Assembly: GCA_019459485.1 (NCBI GenBank)
Contig: JAIBEZ010000031.1
Coordinates: 25,043-89,042, forward strand
Origin: Prolixibacteraceae bacterium
Lineage (GTDB): Bacteria > Bacteroidota > Bacteroidia > Bacteroidales > Prolixibacteraceae
Direction of reading: 5' to 3'
DNA length: 64,000 nt
Under the pieces are notes generated by a model. It ran no database searches. It had not been told where the DNA came from and saw only the letters and a program-made list of their open reading frames with translations. The number at the start of each line of letters is the position of its first letter. Within the stretch, counting starts at the first letter, position 1. This document shows positions 17,774 to 27,399 of this stretch, piece by piece. A program made the position numbers and the translations under genes.

Positions 17774-18976
17774 TTAAGGTCTTGATTTTTGAACGGTTTC
17801 AAGCGCTTTGGCAATTTCGTTCACGTTGTTTTCCCAGGTATGTTCGCGGGCAAATTCTTCCCGTTTCCGGCGAACTTTTTCATTGTCTTCCTGAAGTGCC
17901 TTTTCAATGCATTCGATGTATTCTTCTTTGTTCTCAGCCAGATAGGTGAACCCGGAAAAAACACTCATTGCTTCTGTTTTGGTGGCAACAGTCGGTTTTC
18001 CCATTGCCAGGTATTCATCTATTTTGCGTGGATAATTGCCAATTGTTACCGGACTCAGCACCTGCGGATTAATGGCCACATCAAACTGCTTGAGGTAGGA
18101 GGGAAGTTCGTTCCCGTTTTTGTTACCCAAAAAGTAAACGTTTTTAAGCTGATGAAGCTTGCTTGACCTGAATTTGTCGTCTTCCGGGCCGACCAGTACC
18201 ACGCTCCATTCCGGGCGGCTTTCGGCAATGTGTTCCAATACCTGAATGTCGAGCCGAAGCGACAACAATGCACCAATGTATCCAATAATTGGTTTCGGAA
18301 TGTTTTTTATATCATCAGGAATTGTAGTAACCAGGTTGGTGTCAAACAAACTCACGTCGCAGCCTTGTCCTACGTAAAATGAGTTAGGGTTGTGTTTTTG
18401 TGCCAAAGCAGCCAGATAGGTTGAGTTGGCCACTACCAGATTGGCTTTTTTCATGTGCAGGGCTTCCACCCGAATACCTTGCTTTTTCCAGTAATCAACA
18501 GCAATCAGGTTGTCGCGGGTATAGTAAATATAGGATTCAGGTTTCAGAAGTTCTTTCATATAAAAACTTCGGAACATGTCGCTATCGTTAAAAATGATAA
18601 AATTTTTAAACCCAAGTTCGCCGATTGCCCACGAAATTTGTTTTGCAAACCGTTTGTTGTTGATCCGGTTAAGCCAGTCGAACAAACCAGCCGGTCCAAT
18701 CCAGTTGATGGATTCGATTAATTTGGCGGGATAAAGGTTCCATATATTTTTAGAGACCTCCACCAGTTGAGGTTTTCCATCCTTCACAATTTTGGTGCGT
18801 TTTCTTATACTCTCCAGATTTTGGTGCCTGTATCTCGAAATGCGGTCTAATGGTGAATTCACGTAGAGGACACGGTTCTTTTTGGCTAATTCTTCAGCAA
18901 TATTTTTGCAATTACTGCCAATTTCAATGTCCCATGCCTGAATTCCAAGTACAATAATATCGCGGTTTTCTATCAT
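17774..18976 (-). CDS. Glycosyltransferase, GT4/group 1 type
   Basis: 400 residues from the ATG whose first bases overlap the TGA of the upstream glycosyltransferase (ATGA); a longer frame reaching 19051 would overlap that gene by 79 bp and is less likely. The C-terminal half has the GT-B features PIIGYIGALLS, VVLVGPEDDKF and YPRKIDEYLAMGKPTVAT, in which the acidic residue plus EYLAMGKP region corresponds to the nucleotide-sugar binding motif. The N-terminal Rossmann half is less conserved. It should transfer one sugar to the lipid-linked repeat unit in the cytoplasm; the sugar is unknown. Confidence 0.88.
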   Translation of the reverse strand: MIENRDIIVLGIQAWDIEIGSNCKNIAEELAKKNRVLYVNSPLDRISRYRHQNLESIRKRTKIVKDGKPQLVEVSKNIWNLYPAKLIESINWIGPAGLFDWLNRINNKRFAKQISWAIGELGFKNFIIFNDSDMFRSFYMKELLKPESYIYYTRDNLIAVDYWKKQGIRVEALHMKKANLVVANSTYLAALAQKHNPNSFYVGQGCDVSLFDTNLVTTIPDDIKNIPKPIIGYIGALLSLRLDIQVLEHIAESRPEWSVVLVGPEDDKFRSSKLHQLKNVYFLGNKNGNELPSYLKQFDVAINPQVLSPVTIGNYPRKIDEYLAMGKPTVATKTEAMSVFSGFTYLAENKEEYIECIEKALQEDNEKVRRKREEFAREHTWENNVNEIAKALETVQKSRP

Positions 18977-20142
18977 AGCCCGGTTTTTAGCTTGTTTTGA
19001 GGGCCAATTTCCTGATAAATTTTTAGCACATTTTCGGCCATTGCTTTCCACGAAAAAAGTGCGGCTTGCTGATAGCCCAGTTTTATTTTGCTTCCACGCA
19101 ACGTACTGTCTGTGGTGAGCTGAATCATGGCGGCAGTAATTTCTTCGGGTTTATACGGATCAATGATCAATGCTGCATCGCCTGCAATTTCGGGCATTGA
19201 CGATGTATTTGAGGTGATGACCGGAACTCCGCAACCCATCGCTTCCAATATCGGAATGCCAAAACTTTCGCGCAACGATGGGTACAGAAATACCCCGCAC
19301 TGACTGTAAATCGCCGGAAGATCAGTATTTACAACATATCCGGTGAGATGAATCCTCCCGATCAATTCAGGTGCCCCGATTTCAGAAAGTATCTTTTTAA
19401 GTTCGTTTTGGTCGTAGTCGAGCATTAAAAGCTGCATCTCGCTGTTGGTTTGCTTCACAAAATCGGCATAAGCTTTCAAGGTGCCTTTTGTATTTTTTTT
19501 CGGGTCGGTATTTCCTAAAAAGAAAAAGAAATGATCCGGAAGGTGGTATTTTTCTTTCACGCGGGTAAGTTCTTCCCGATCGGCAACTGGTTTAAAATGT
19601 TCGCCTACTCCGTTGTAAACAGCCGTTAAGCGCGAATCGCCTTTCATCCCGAAAAAATCGGCAATCCGGTTTTTTTCGAAATGAGAAACGGTGATGATTT
19701 TTCTGCTTTTCCTTACAATCCGGGGCACAATAAGTTTACGATACACGTTTCCAAATTTCTGATAGGGTGTTCCGCTGCCTTGCAGTATTTTTAAATAGCT
19801 GTGCTCCATGTAAATAATATCGTGCAGCGTATCTACAACCGGAATAGAGGAAAATATGGGCGCTGTGTTCGATGTGCAATGCAGAATGTCGCAACCTTCG
19901 CGGGCGGCGGCTCTGGGCAAGGCAATTTGTTCCCACAAAGGGTAAAAACCACCGTCGAGTTTCACAATTTTAAAGTTGGGTGTTTCCTGAATAACCTGAT
20001 CGTCTTCATCGGGTTTTACGAAAATAACATACTCGTTTTCACGATCGATCAATTGCAGGTTACGAATCAGTTCGAGCGCCACCATGTCCATTCCGTGTTT
20101 TTTCCTGCGGAAAAGTCGTTGTCCTTCAATAGCTATCTTCAT
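18973..20142 (-). CDS. Glycosyltransferase family 4 (group 1)
   Basis: 389 residues with the full GT-B pattern. The N-terminal half starts MKIAIEGQRLFRRKKHG; the C-terminal half has FFFLGNTDPKKN and the diagnostic YPSLRESFGIPILEAMGCG (the E..F..E nucleotide-sugar site), then VITSNTSSMPEIAGDAALI. It belongs to the mannosyl/rhamnosyl/glucosyl type of retaining transferases. It is two bases after the upstream GT2 and overlaps the next GT by four bases. Role: one step of repeat-unit assembly. Confidence 0.92.
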   Translation of the reverse strand: MKIAIEGQRLFRRKKHGMDMVALELIRNLQLIDRENEYVIFVKPDEDDQVIQETPNFKIVKLDGGFYPLWEQIALPRAAAREGCDILHCTSNTAPIFSSIPVVDTLHDIIYMEHSYLKILQGSGTPYQKFGNVYRKLIVPRIVRKSRKIITVSHFEKNRIADFFGMKGDSRLTAVYNGVGEHFKPVADREELTRVKEKYHLPDHFFFFLGNTDPKKNTKGTLKAYADFVKQTNSEMQLLMLDYDQNELKKILSEIGAPELIGRIHLTGYVVNTDLPAIYSQCGVFLYPSLRESFGIPILEAMGCGVPVITSNTSSMPEIAGDAALIIDPYKPEEITAAMIQLTTDSTLRGSKIKLGYQQAALFSWKAMAENVLKIYQEIGPQNKLKTGL

Positions 20143-20144
20143 GT

Positions 20145-21404
20145 TCAGGTTTTTAGTTGATGACCATTATTTTTCGTTGGTGGAGCTTCAGTTTCCGGGT
20201 GATCGCCATGAACGGTATGGATGAACTTTTTGTTTGCCCCTTTTAATTTGAACAAGGAGCCAAACATCAGTAAAAATGCACGTGGCAGGCTTGAAATTGC
20301 CTTCAACGTTCGGTAACTGAAAAATTGCCGGGGAGTTGAAAGCAGAAGGGTCAGTCCGGTTACGATAAATAATCCGGTCCAAAAGAGCCAATTTGTAAAA
20401 AAATTACTTTCAATAAATGGCAGTGAAAGCAAATTTGCCGCGATAGAAACAGCGCTGCAAAGGAATAACACGCCCAAAAGCAATACGCGTGGAAGAAAGG
20501 CAAGTTGGAGAACTTTGTCGAAAAAATCGATATTTCCCTTCAGGAAAAGGTGTTTCAGGCCGCTTCCAAGATAGTTTGAGAAGTAAATGAATTGAGCTGA
20601 AAGCCAGCGTTTTCGTTGTCGTTGGAAATTATCGGCTTTTTGCGTTTTTTCGTCGTAAACCAGCGCGTTTTCCAGATAGCCAATGGTTTGACGGTCGCGC
20701 AGTAGTTTCAGTTCCAGTTCCTTGTCAAATCCACCAATTGCTTTAATATCAGCCATCATATTCTTGAAAAACAGGTATTCAAAAGCCATTCCGGAGCCAA
20801 TAAGCGCCGACGAAAGGCCCAAAACGCGGTGTCCTTTTCTGAAAATGTGGTTGTTAATTTCTTCGCTGATCGCGTCCAGAATTGCAAACGAAGTATCGGT
20901 GTTTTTGGCGACCCGGTGCCCTTGAATTACCCTGAAACCCTGATTAAAACCTTCATTTATTTTTGTGAGGAAATCGGCGGCCATGAGGTTGTCGGCATCT
21001 AAAATCACCGCGATCTCATAATCGTCGGGGATTTGCGACATGGTTTTGTTGAGCGCTTTCGATTTGGTGCTGTTTTCGAAAGCCACTTCCACCACCCGGA
21101 CGGGCATTTCGCTGAGTTTCTGCAAGGTTTCGGCGCTAAACGAATCGGCAATAACAATCACTTCGTACATTTCTTTCGGGTAGTCCTGCCGGAGTGAGAC
21201 TTCGGCTGTTTGCAGGATAACTTTATCTTCTTTATACCCAGGAATTAAAACTGCAATTTTACGCAACCGGTTTTCCTTTGTCTTGCGGTTTTTCAGCGGA
21301 AACAATCCGGCCAATGCATAAATCAGGTTATAAATAACTGTGATTCCGAGGTATCCGGCCAGAATGTATTGGAGTATATTGATGATCAGTTTAAGTGTAT
21401 TCAT
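20145..21404 (-). CDS. Membrane glycosyltransferase family 2
   Basis: 419 residues. An N-terminal membrane segment (about 5-30) precedes the GT-A domain with AVLIPGYKEDKVI, VILDADNLM (DxD-type DADN), and a late QRQRKRWLSAQ segment matching the QxxRW motif of processive GT2 enzymes. Three membrane segments follow (about 285-315, 320-335 and 335-355). This suggests a membrane-embedded synthase-like transferase. The start overlaps the end of the preceding GT2 gene by four bases. Confidence 0.9.
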   Translation of the reverse strand: MNTLKLIINILQYILAGYLGITVIYNLIYALAGLFPLKNRKTKENRLRKIAVLIPGYKEDKVILQTAEVSLRQDYPKEMYEVIVIADSFSAETLQKLSEMPVRVVEVAFENSTKSKALNKTMSQIPDDYEIAVILDADNLMAADFLTKINEGFNQGFRVIQGHRVAKNTDTSFAILDAISEEINNHIFRKGHRVLGLSSALIGSGMAFEYLFFKNMMADIKAIGGFDKELELKLLRDRQTIGYLENALVYDEKTQKADNFQRQRKRWLSAQFIYFSNYLGSGLKHLFLKGNIDFFDKVLQLAFLPRVLLLGVLFLCSAVSIAANLLSLPFIESNFFTNWLFWTGLFIVTGLTLLLSTPRQFFSYRTLKAISSLPRAFLLMFGSLFKLKGANKKFIHTVHGDHPETEAPPTKNNGHQLKT

Positions 21405-22345
21405 CTTCCGGATTGGTTAAGTGGTGGATTGCAGTGAATATTTTCATTCCCGAGATTTTTGAGATGCCAGATTAATCCGTTCCAATAAGATTTGAAATGC
21501 TTCTTTTCACCCTTTGCCAAATGAAGTAGCAGATTTTTTGTTCCGGCAATCAATATCTGGTAAGCAAGGCTGATCCATTTTTGTAAACCCTTGCTATTCC
21601 GGCGGGTAAACAAAATCCGGTTTCGTGCCATGTAGTAGGTTTTAAGCGGGCTGTTTTTTCCTGTCGAAATAGATTCTTTGTGAAAAATCACTGAATTTCC
21701 CACGTAATAGTTCTGATAACCAGCTTTTCTGATTTTCCATCCCCAATCGATTTCTTCGTAATATAGAAAATAAATGTCGGGCATCATCCCCACTTTTTCA
21801 ATTACTTTTCGCGGAACCATCATGGCTGCACCATGACCAAAAGCTGTTTGACGGTCGGTGTCATACTGGTTGTTGTCAATTTCTTTGTAACCAATACTGA
21901 AATTGCGTATGGTGTATGGATTCAATTCTGAATATCCGGCATACTGGATCATTTCTGGAGTATGGTGATAACGGATTTTGGGGCTAACTACTCCGGCATC
22001 GGGATGCGCCTGGAAAAAGGCAACAAGCGGCTCCAGAAACCCTGCCGGAACTTCAGTGTCATTGTTGATGAACAAAAGGTAATCGCCTGTTGATTTTTCG
22101 ATGCCAAGGTTATTTCCACCTGCAAAACCGAGATTTTTCGAACTCTTTATCAAGGTAATTTCAGGAAAATTGCTTTTAATCGAATCAGGATTGTCGTTGG
22201 GCGAAGCATTATCGACGACAATGATCTCGATATTGAGGTAACTTATTTTTCGCAGCGATGCCAGCAAGTCGAATGTAACCTGCGATTGATTGTAATTTAC
22301 TGTAATAACTGAAACCAATGGCCAATCGCGTGCAGAGTCTTTCAT
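21401..22345 (-). CDS. Glycosyltransferase family 2 (rhamnosyltransferase-like)
   Basis: 314 residues, soluble. Motifs: VSVITVNYNQSQVT, IIVVDNASPND, NLGFAGGNNLGI, LFINNDTEV in the DxD position, and YYEEIDWGWKIRKAGY with the acidic acceptor-site pair. This pattern is typical of WbbL/rhamnosyl-type GT2 enzymes that add a sugar to a lipid-linked acceptor. The gene is 21 bp downstream of the polymerase gene and overlaps the next GT by four bases. Confidence 0.9.
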   Translation of the reverse strand: MKDSARDWPLVSVITVNYNQSQVTFDLLASLRKISYLNIEIIVVDNASPNDNPDSIKSNFPEITLIKSSKNLGFAGGNNLGIEKSTGDYLLFINNDTEVPAGFLEPLVAFFQAHPDAGVVSPKIRYHHTPEMIQYAGYSELNPYTIRNFSIGYKEIDNNQYDTDRQTAFGHGAAMMVPRKVIEKVGMMPDIYFLYYEEIDWGWKIRKAGYQNYYVGNSVIFHKESISTGKNSPLKTYYMARNRILFTRRNSKGLQKWISLAYQILIAGTKNLLLHLAKGEKKHFKSYWNGLIWHLKNLGNENIHCNPPLNQSGR

Positions 22346-22366
22346 ATTTTATGGTTCAGTTTATAT

Positions 22367-23836
22367 TTATGCTAAAAGTATTGAATTTTGCCCATTTTGT
22401 TCCTCTAATTCTTTATCGAATTTTTCGGCCATGAACAGGAATGCCATGCTCATGTAAATAATAATTCCGGTTGGCATCTGCCCCAATACACCGTTCCCGT
22501 AGGAGGCGACCATTATTCCGAAAAAACCGCAGATGAGCGCAATCATCCTGAACCGCAGCCAATCGTTCCTGATCTTGAACATCAATACAAAAGCACTTTT
22601 TATCAAAACATAAAAAAGGATGAACAGGTGCAGAAGCAGACCAACAATTCCCTGTTCGGCCCATATCGCAACATACCAGCTATCGGTTGGTGTATTGGCC
22701 AAAAATGTATTTGGCGAAAAGCGTTTGCCCCAGTTTCCGGCAGAACCCAGTCCTCCGCCAAAGGGGCGGGAGGCAAGATAAGTCTTTAGGTTTCGCTGAT
22801 TTTCGAGCCGAACCTGTAACGAAGGATCATTTGGATCGAAGGCAGAACGCATTCGGCGTATTTGATAGTTTCCCTGAGCGATGGTGGTGTATTTAAAAAA
22901 TACAAAAACGGAAATCCCCATTATTGCTCCAAATATCATCATCTTCAGATTTTTTATCAAAACAAAATAGAGTGCAAAGCCCATAATAGGTACGGCAATG
23001 GCGCCACGTGTCCCTGAAATTATCATTCCGTAGATGCCTGCCAGCGCAACAATTGTGTAAAATACCCGGAGCCTGGTGTTTTTCACATGCAGGGCCAGAA
23101 TTCCAAATACCACTCCGGCGTATGCCTGCGATGCGCCGAACTGTCCTGCATCGGTATAAAACGAAAAAATGCGCAATTTGCCGAGCAGCAAATGGGTTAC
23201 GGCACCACCTTCGTTCAGCCATTGCTGTTCGAATGGATCGACCCCGATAAAAAGCTGCATCATTCCTTTGAGGGTTCCCAAAAGAGAAAAAGTACCCCAA
23301 AGAATAAAAATGAGGTTCAGATCTTTTTGCCTGTTCAGGATGATGAACGTCAAAGGAATGGTAAGTATCATATAAAGCGACATCCCGCGCATGGCATAAA
23401 ACCAGGCAGCACGCGACACCGCTTCAGGATTTAAAAGCTGGAAAAGCGCGTAACCAAACCAAATGCCTGCCAGCAGTGTGAGATCTGATTTTGCCAGTGA
23501 CCAGTTAACCGGTTGGTCAAAGCTTTTGAAAAACAGCGATAAATAGGTAAGTACCAATAACCCGTCAACAGTTAAGCCCAGTGGACCGGGAATGTAACGA
23601 TTGAGTCCGAGTACAAAAAAGTTGGCAACGAAAACAATCAAAAAACTAAAATAAGGGGCATTGAAAATCCGGTTCAAAACGATGAGCATCACTGGCAAAA
23701 GGGTCAGCAGCAAACCAATAATTATTCCTCCTTTGACTATCACAAATGCAGATACGATTGCAAGAATCACCATCAGTATGATAAAAAAAGGACTTCTTAT
23801 CCTATCGGAGCCAAAAACCGGATCAAACTTATCCAT
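22367..23836 (-). CDS. O-antigen polymerase/ligase-like membrane protein (Wzy type)
   Basis: 489 residues with about ten to twelve hydrophobic segments and a larger loop around 310-380 (PNDPSLQVRLENQRNLK, GGGLGSAGNWGKRF). This loop, with Arg residues and a G-rich stretch, is the shared Wzy_C/WaaL-like periplasmic loop. In a flippase-dependent pathway it should polymerise repeat units on undecaprenyl diphosphate at the periplasmic face. It overlaps the flippase gene by eight bases, which fits the joint role. Ligase and polymerase cannot be told apart by sequence, but the context favours polymerase. Confidence 0.87.
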   Translation of the reverse strand: MDKFDPVFGSDRIRSPFFIILMVILAIVSAFVIVKGGIIIGLLLTLLPVMLIVLNRIFNAPYFSFLIVFVANFFVLGLNRYIPGPLGLTVDGLLVLTYLSLFFKSFDQPVNWSLAKSDLTLLAGIWFGYALFQLLNPEAVSRAAWFYAMRGMSLYMILTIPLTFIILNRQKDLNLIFILWGTFSLLGTLKGMMQLFIGVDPFEQQWLNEGGAVTHLLLGKLRIFSFYTDAGQFGASQAYAGVVFGILALHVKNTRLRVFYTIVALAGIYGMIISGTRGAIAVPIMGFALYFVLIKNLKMMIFGAIMGISVFVFFKYTTIAQGNYQIRRMRSAFDPNDPSLQVRLENQRNLKTYLASRPFGGGLGSAGNWGKRFSPNTFLANTPTDSWYVAIWAEQGIVGLLLHLFILFYVLIKSAFVLMFKIRNDWLRFRMIALICGFFGIMVASYGNGVLGQMPTGIIIYMSMAFLFMAEKFDKELEEQNGQNSILLA

Positions 23837-25181
23837 GCTTTTTGATTATAAATTGGTGGTACACATCGGTGTAAAATTGCCAGCCGTTCCTGAATATTTC
23901 CGTGAATTCAAGCTTTATTTCCTTGTTCAGGAAAAAGTAGCCGAAATACATGCCAATCAGCGTAAAAACTACAGTAGCCAGTGCAACAAAAAATAATGAT
24001 TTAAATACAAAAACAGCAATTAAATCTCCTATTACATTGGCAGTAAGCATTATTAAAACCTTGTATAAATTGCTTTTTGGCTTGTTGAGGCTATCCAAAG
24101 CAACCCCGGAGAGCCTGTCCAAAGGCAAAAGGATTCCGTAAATGCAGAAGATCCGGAAAACATTGCCAATCAGGTCAGCAGAATCCTTGTATTCACTACC
24201 TCCCAGAATCCAAATAAAATCGGCAGCAAAAACAAATGCGATCACTATAAATGGAACCAAGAGTATCGTAATTGCGCCCGAATAGGTGTAAAATATCTTT
24301 TTGAATCCGGCGGTATCGTTTAACATACTGGCTCTTGCCATTTTAGGAAATGCAGTTGCCACAAAACTACGGATAGGGATTTCGAAGAATTCAGTAAATT
24401 TCATCGGAATAGCGTAAAGTGCAATGCCGGTTGATCCCAGAACCGGACTCAATCCGATGATAAATGTATCTGCACTTTTAAGCAAACTGCTGCCGAGACT
24501 GGTTCCCATCGAGTATTTTCCGAAATGAAACAGTTTTAAAACGGTTTCGCGGGTACTCGAAAAAATATCGGTCAGACCGTCCCACTTTTGATAAATGGAA
24601 ACCAATGAAGCTAAGATATTTGTCGCAATTTGCACCATGATAATTGCCTCGATGCCAAGCTGAAAGAAAAAGAAATTCAGGATAAGGAAAAGCAGGAAAC
24701 TTCCAGCATTAATGGTAGTTAGCCACAATATCCGCTGAAATTTCTGTTCAGCCTGAAGGAATGCAATTGCATTGTTCCAGGGTAAACTGGCCAATGCTAC
24801 CAATGGATACCATTTAAAGAAATAGGCATAACCATTGCCCGAAATGTCGCCAAAAAAAAGAAAATAGGCAGGGGTAAGCAGCACAAAGCAAATACCTGCC
24901 AAAATTAATCCGATCAAAAAACTTGAACCTAAAAATTGCCGTTTTTCATTTTCGTCTGAACCCGAAATAAATCGTGTAATTGCAGTACGGGTAAGGCCAA
25001 AACGAAATAAATCGACAGTTGTGCCCAATGCGGTAAAAAGAACAAAATCGCCAAAGTCTGATTTGCCCAAACTTCTGGTTAAGATAATAAAACTCAGTAT
25101 CCCGATGACAGAAAAGCTAAGGTTTCCGGCCAGCGACAGAAAATTGTTTTCCTTTACTATTTTTTTTAGAAACGGAATCAT
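23829..25181 (-). CDS. Polysaccharide flippase (Wzx/MOP superfamily)
   Basis: 450 residues with about twelve to fourteen membrane segments and a typical start (MIPFLKKIVKENNFLSLAGNLSFSVIGILSFIILTR...) of polysaccharide biosynthesis proteins of the MOP family. It should flip lipid-linked repeat units across the inner membrane. Its ATG shares one base with the stop codon of the chain-length gene upstream (TGATG), and its end overlaps the polymerase gene by eight bases. Confidence 0.92.
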   Translation of the reverse strand: MIPFLKKIVKENNFLSLAGNLSFSVIGILSFIILTRSLGKSDFGDFVLFTALGTTVDLFRFGLTRTAITRFISGSDENEKRQFLGSSFLIGLILAGICFVLLTPAYFLFFGDISGNGYAYFFKWYPLVALASLPWNNAIAFLQAEQKFQRILWLTTINAGSFLLFLILNFFFFQLGIEAIIMVQIATNILASLVSIYQKWDGLTDIFSSTRETVLKLFHFGKYSMGTSLGSSLLKSADTFIIGLSPVLGSTGIALYAIPMKFTEFFEIPIRSFVATAFPKMARASMLNDTAGFKKIFYTYSGAITILLVPFIVIAFVFAADFIWILGGSEYKDSADLIGNVFRIFCIYGILLPLDRLSGVALDSLNKPKSNLYKVLIMLTANVIGDLIAVFVFKSLFFVALATVVFTLIGMYFGYFFLNKEIKLEFTEIFRNGWQFYTDVYHQFIIKKHG

Positions 25182-27388
25182 CAGATGATTCTTGTGGTGG
25201 TGCGAAACTGAAACCGGATGAGTTTTTTGAGCAGGATTCTGAAAGCTGATCTTTTCTTTGGAATTTCGCCCACATAAGCTTCCATGACCGAAACATCAAC
25301 GCCATTCAGTATAATTTCAGGAGTTGTTTTTACGAGCGATTTCTGAAGCATGTTCAGCGAATTCTGATCGGCAATAGTCCATTCACGGTTAGCGCTGCAC
25401 ACCAGATAGGCCTGATCAAACAGTTTCATCAACTTGTTGGGGAAACTGTTGTTCAACAAATCAGGCATTTCAATGATCACAAAATCGAAATTCGATAATT
25501 CGGTCTTATTCAAACCCGAATCGCTCAAATAATCAGCCGCTTCCGGAAATTTTTCATCAGGAAGTATGTTCTTCAGAATAAGATCCTGACTATCGGATTC
25601 GATTTTACTTGAGTAATTTAGATAGAAAACACGTTTCCCGTAAGTTGTCAGCTTTTTCGATAGGGTAGTACCTATTGTGGTTTTGCCTTCTTCAGCTTGT
25701 GTACTGAAGATTAAAATATGATTTGGCAAAGGCTGTGCAGGATTTTCAGTCACTTTTTGTGCTACATTCTGAGCCAGCCAGTCAATGGCCCTGGTTTCGA
25801 TAAAGCCAATGTCGCCGAACTTTTTGTTTTTTTTGCGAACCGGATAGGAAACTGCAACTTTTAGTCCGGTTTCTTTTTCAATCCTGCCCGGCGTTTTAAT
25901 GTTCGAATCAAAATATTCCATCAGAATAATGGCGAATGCTACCATTATAAAACCGAACATCCCGGCAATCAGTACCAGTATTTTACGTTTCGAAGGTTCC
26001 GGTTTGATTGGGAAATAGGGTGGATCAATGGGTTTAATGTTCGACGATAACTGAAGGTCCTGTTGTTTCAGTTTGGCCAGTGAGAGTCCGTGCAGCAGTG
26101 AAAGGTATTCCTGCTCGGCTACATTTATTTCGCGTTCTATCCGCTTCAGTATCGCTCCCAGTGGCGCAAAGGTGTCGTATTCCTTCTGGAAATCCTTGAT
26201 ACGGGTTTCCATCACCATTATACGGGCTTTCGATTCTTCAAAAACTACGGTGTTGTTTAACCAGTCAGCCAGTATCTGATCGGATGTGAGTCCTCCTTTC
26301 TCATTTTTATACATGAAAACGGTTTGAACTGAAGCATTTAACTCATCGGTTATCTTTTTCGCCTGGGCTTTGAGCTTCTGAAGTTCTGCTGTTTTTGAAC
26401 CCAGGGAGTCGGCATAAATTTCCAGAAAGGCAATTGATGCAGTAATTCTTGACAATTCGTTTCGTTTGGCGGTAATTTCGTCATTCTTCAGTATTATTTT
26501 CTGCGTATTGGTTAGCTTCTCGTCCAAACTGTTAATGACCGATTCGGCGCCTTTTTGTGCCATCAACTCGGTTTGATACCTCAATTCCAGATCTGTTTTC
26601 TGACCTGAAATTGATTTGGTTTGCTCGTAATAGTTAATGATACTATTTTCCTGATTGAATCGTAACAACAAATCTTCGGATTTTTTCAGCCGGAGGTTTG
26701 AATTGTTGAGCTGATCTTCGAAATAAGAAACTACCGCATCGGTTTGGTTGGCTTTTATTCCTGAATAATTTTTGATGATTACACCCGAAATAATCTCCAG
26801 GGTTGACATGCAGATTCCGGGATCGGTTGATTCGTAGGAGATTTCAATCATGTCGCTCGACGAAACGCGGAACGCCCGGATGTCGGAAATCGCGTCAATG
26901 CTGAAAAACGGATGGTCAAGGTTTACCAGTTCGTAAACGAAATTGGTGGCATCCTTATTCATCATTTCTTTCAGGTTTTTTACCGACTTTTCAAGAGAAG
27001 ATTTATCAATTAAGGATTTAACGTCAGCAGGTACAATTGATTGCAATTCGCTGAACGATTTCTCGGAAATTAAATGCGGACTGGCGTTTTCGAGCATCAT
27101 GCACCTGGCAAACAACGTGAGCGATACTTCTTCCAGTGTACTCCGGCTGTTAATAACGTTGATCAGGTTGTCGAAAGCATTGTTTGCGCCAAAATAGTCG
27201 ATGCCCGAACTACTCTGCGACCCGATGGAGTAACCCGATGCAATTCCGGTATAAATGGTGGTGTTGGATCGGTATGTTTTGGCCTGATTTTTAGTCAGTA
27301 AAAATACCAACCCCGCAAGCATGAGGGGGACAATCAGCAGAACGATAATATTTCGTTGGAAGATCCGGATGAATTGTATAAGGTTCAA
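25181..27388 (-). CDS. Wzc-like chain-length protein with degenerate tyrosine-kinase domain
   Basis: 735 residues. An N-terminal membrane segment (about 14-32), a long periplasmic part with coiled coils (about 200-440), and a second membrane segment (about 470-490, after the PPYFPIKPEPSKRK proline-rich stretch) give the Wzz/PCP-2a topology. The cytoplasmic part starts near 505 and has a Walker A-like EEGKTT (566-571). The Walker A' segment reads VFYLNYSS with no Asp, and the Walker B position reads VIIEMPD with no catalytic Asp. The C-terminus has no tyrosine cluster. So it has the BY-kinase fold but probably not the kinase activity. It should set chain length and connect export. It lies 11 bp after the TolC-like gene. 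Confidence 0.88.
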   Translation of the reverse strand: MNLIQFIRIFQRNIIVLLIVPLMLAGLVFLLTKNQAKTYRSNTTIYTGIASGYSIGSQSSSGIDYFGANNAFDNLINVINSRSTLEEVSLTLFARCMMLENASPHLISEKSFSELQSIVPADVKSLIDKSSLEKSVKNLKEMMNKDATNFVYELVNLDHPFFSIDAISDIRAFRVSSSDMIEISYESTDPGICMSTLEIISGVIIKNYSGIKANQTDAVVSYFEDQLNNSNLRLKKSEDLLLRFNQENSIINYYEQTKSISGQKTDLELRYQTELMAQKGAESVINSLDEKLTNTQKIILKNDEITAKRNELSRITASIAFLEIYADSLGSKTAELQKLKAQAKKITDELNASVQTVFMYKNEKGGLTSDQILADWLNNTVVFEESKARIMVMETRIKDFQKEYDTFAPLGAILKRIEREINVAEQEYLSLLHGLSLAKLKQQDLQLSSNIKPIDPPYFPIKPEPSKRKILVLIAGMFGFIMVAFAIILMEYFDSNIKTPGRIEKETGLKVAVSYPVRKKNKKFGDIGFIETRAIDWLAQNVAQKVTENPAQPLPNHILIFSTQAEEGKTTIGTTLSKKLTTYGKRVFYLNYSSKIESDSQDLILKNILPDEKFPEAADYLSDSGLNKTELSNFDFVIIEMPDLLNNSFPNKLMKLFDQAYLVCSANREWTIADQNSLNMLQKSLVKTTPEIILNGVDVSVMEAYVGEIPKKRSAFRILLKKLIRFQFRTTTRII

Positions 27389-27399
27389 ATGCTTGGTAT

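Noticed and set aside
18976..19051. Longer start of the glycosyltransferase at 17774
   Set aside because: It would overlap the upstream gene by 79 bp; the ATGA overlap start fits the spacing of the other operon genes and the family N-terminus.
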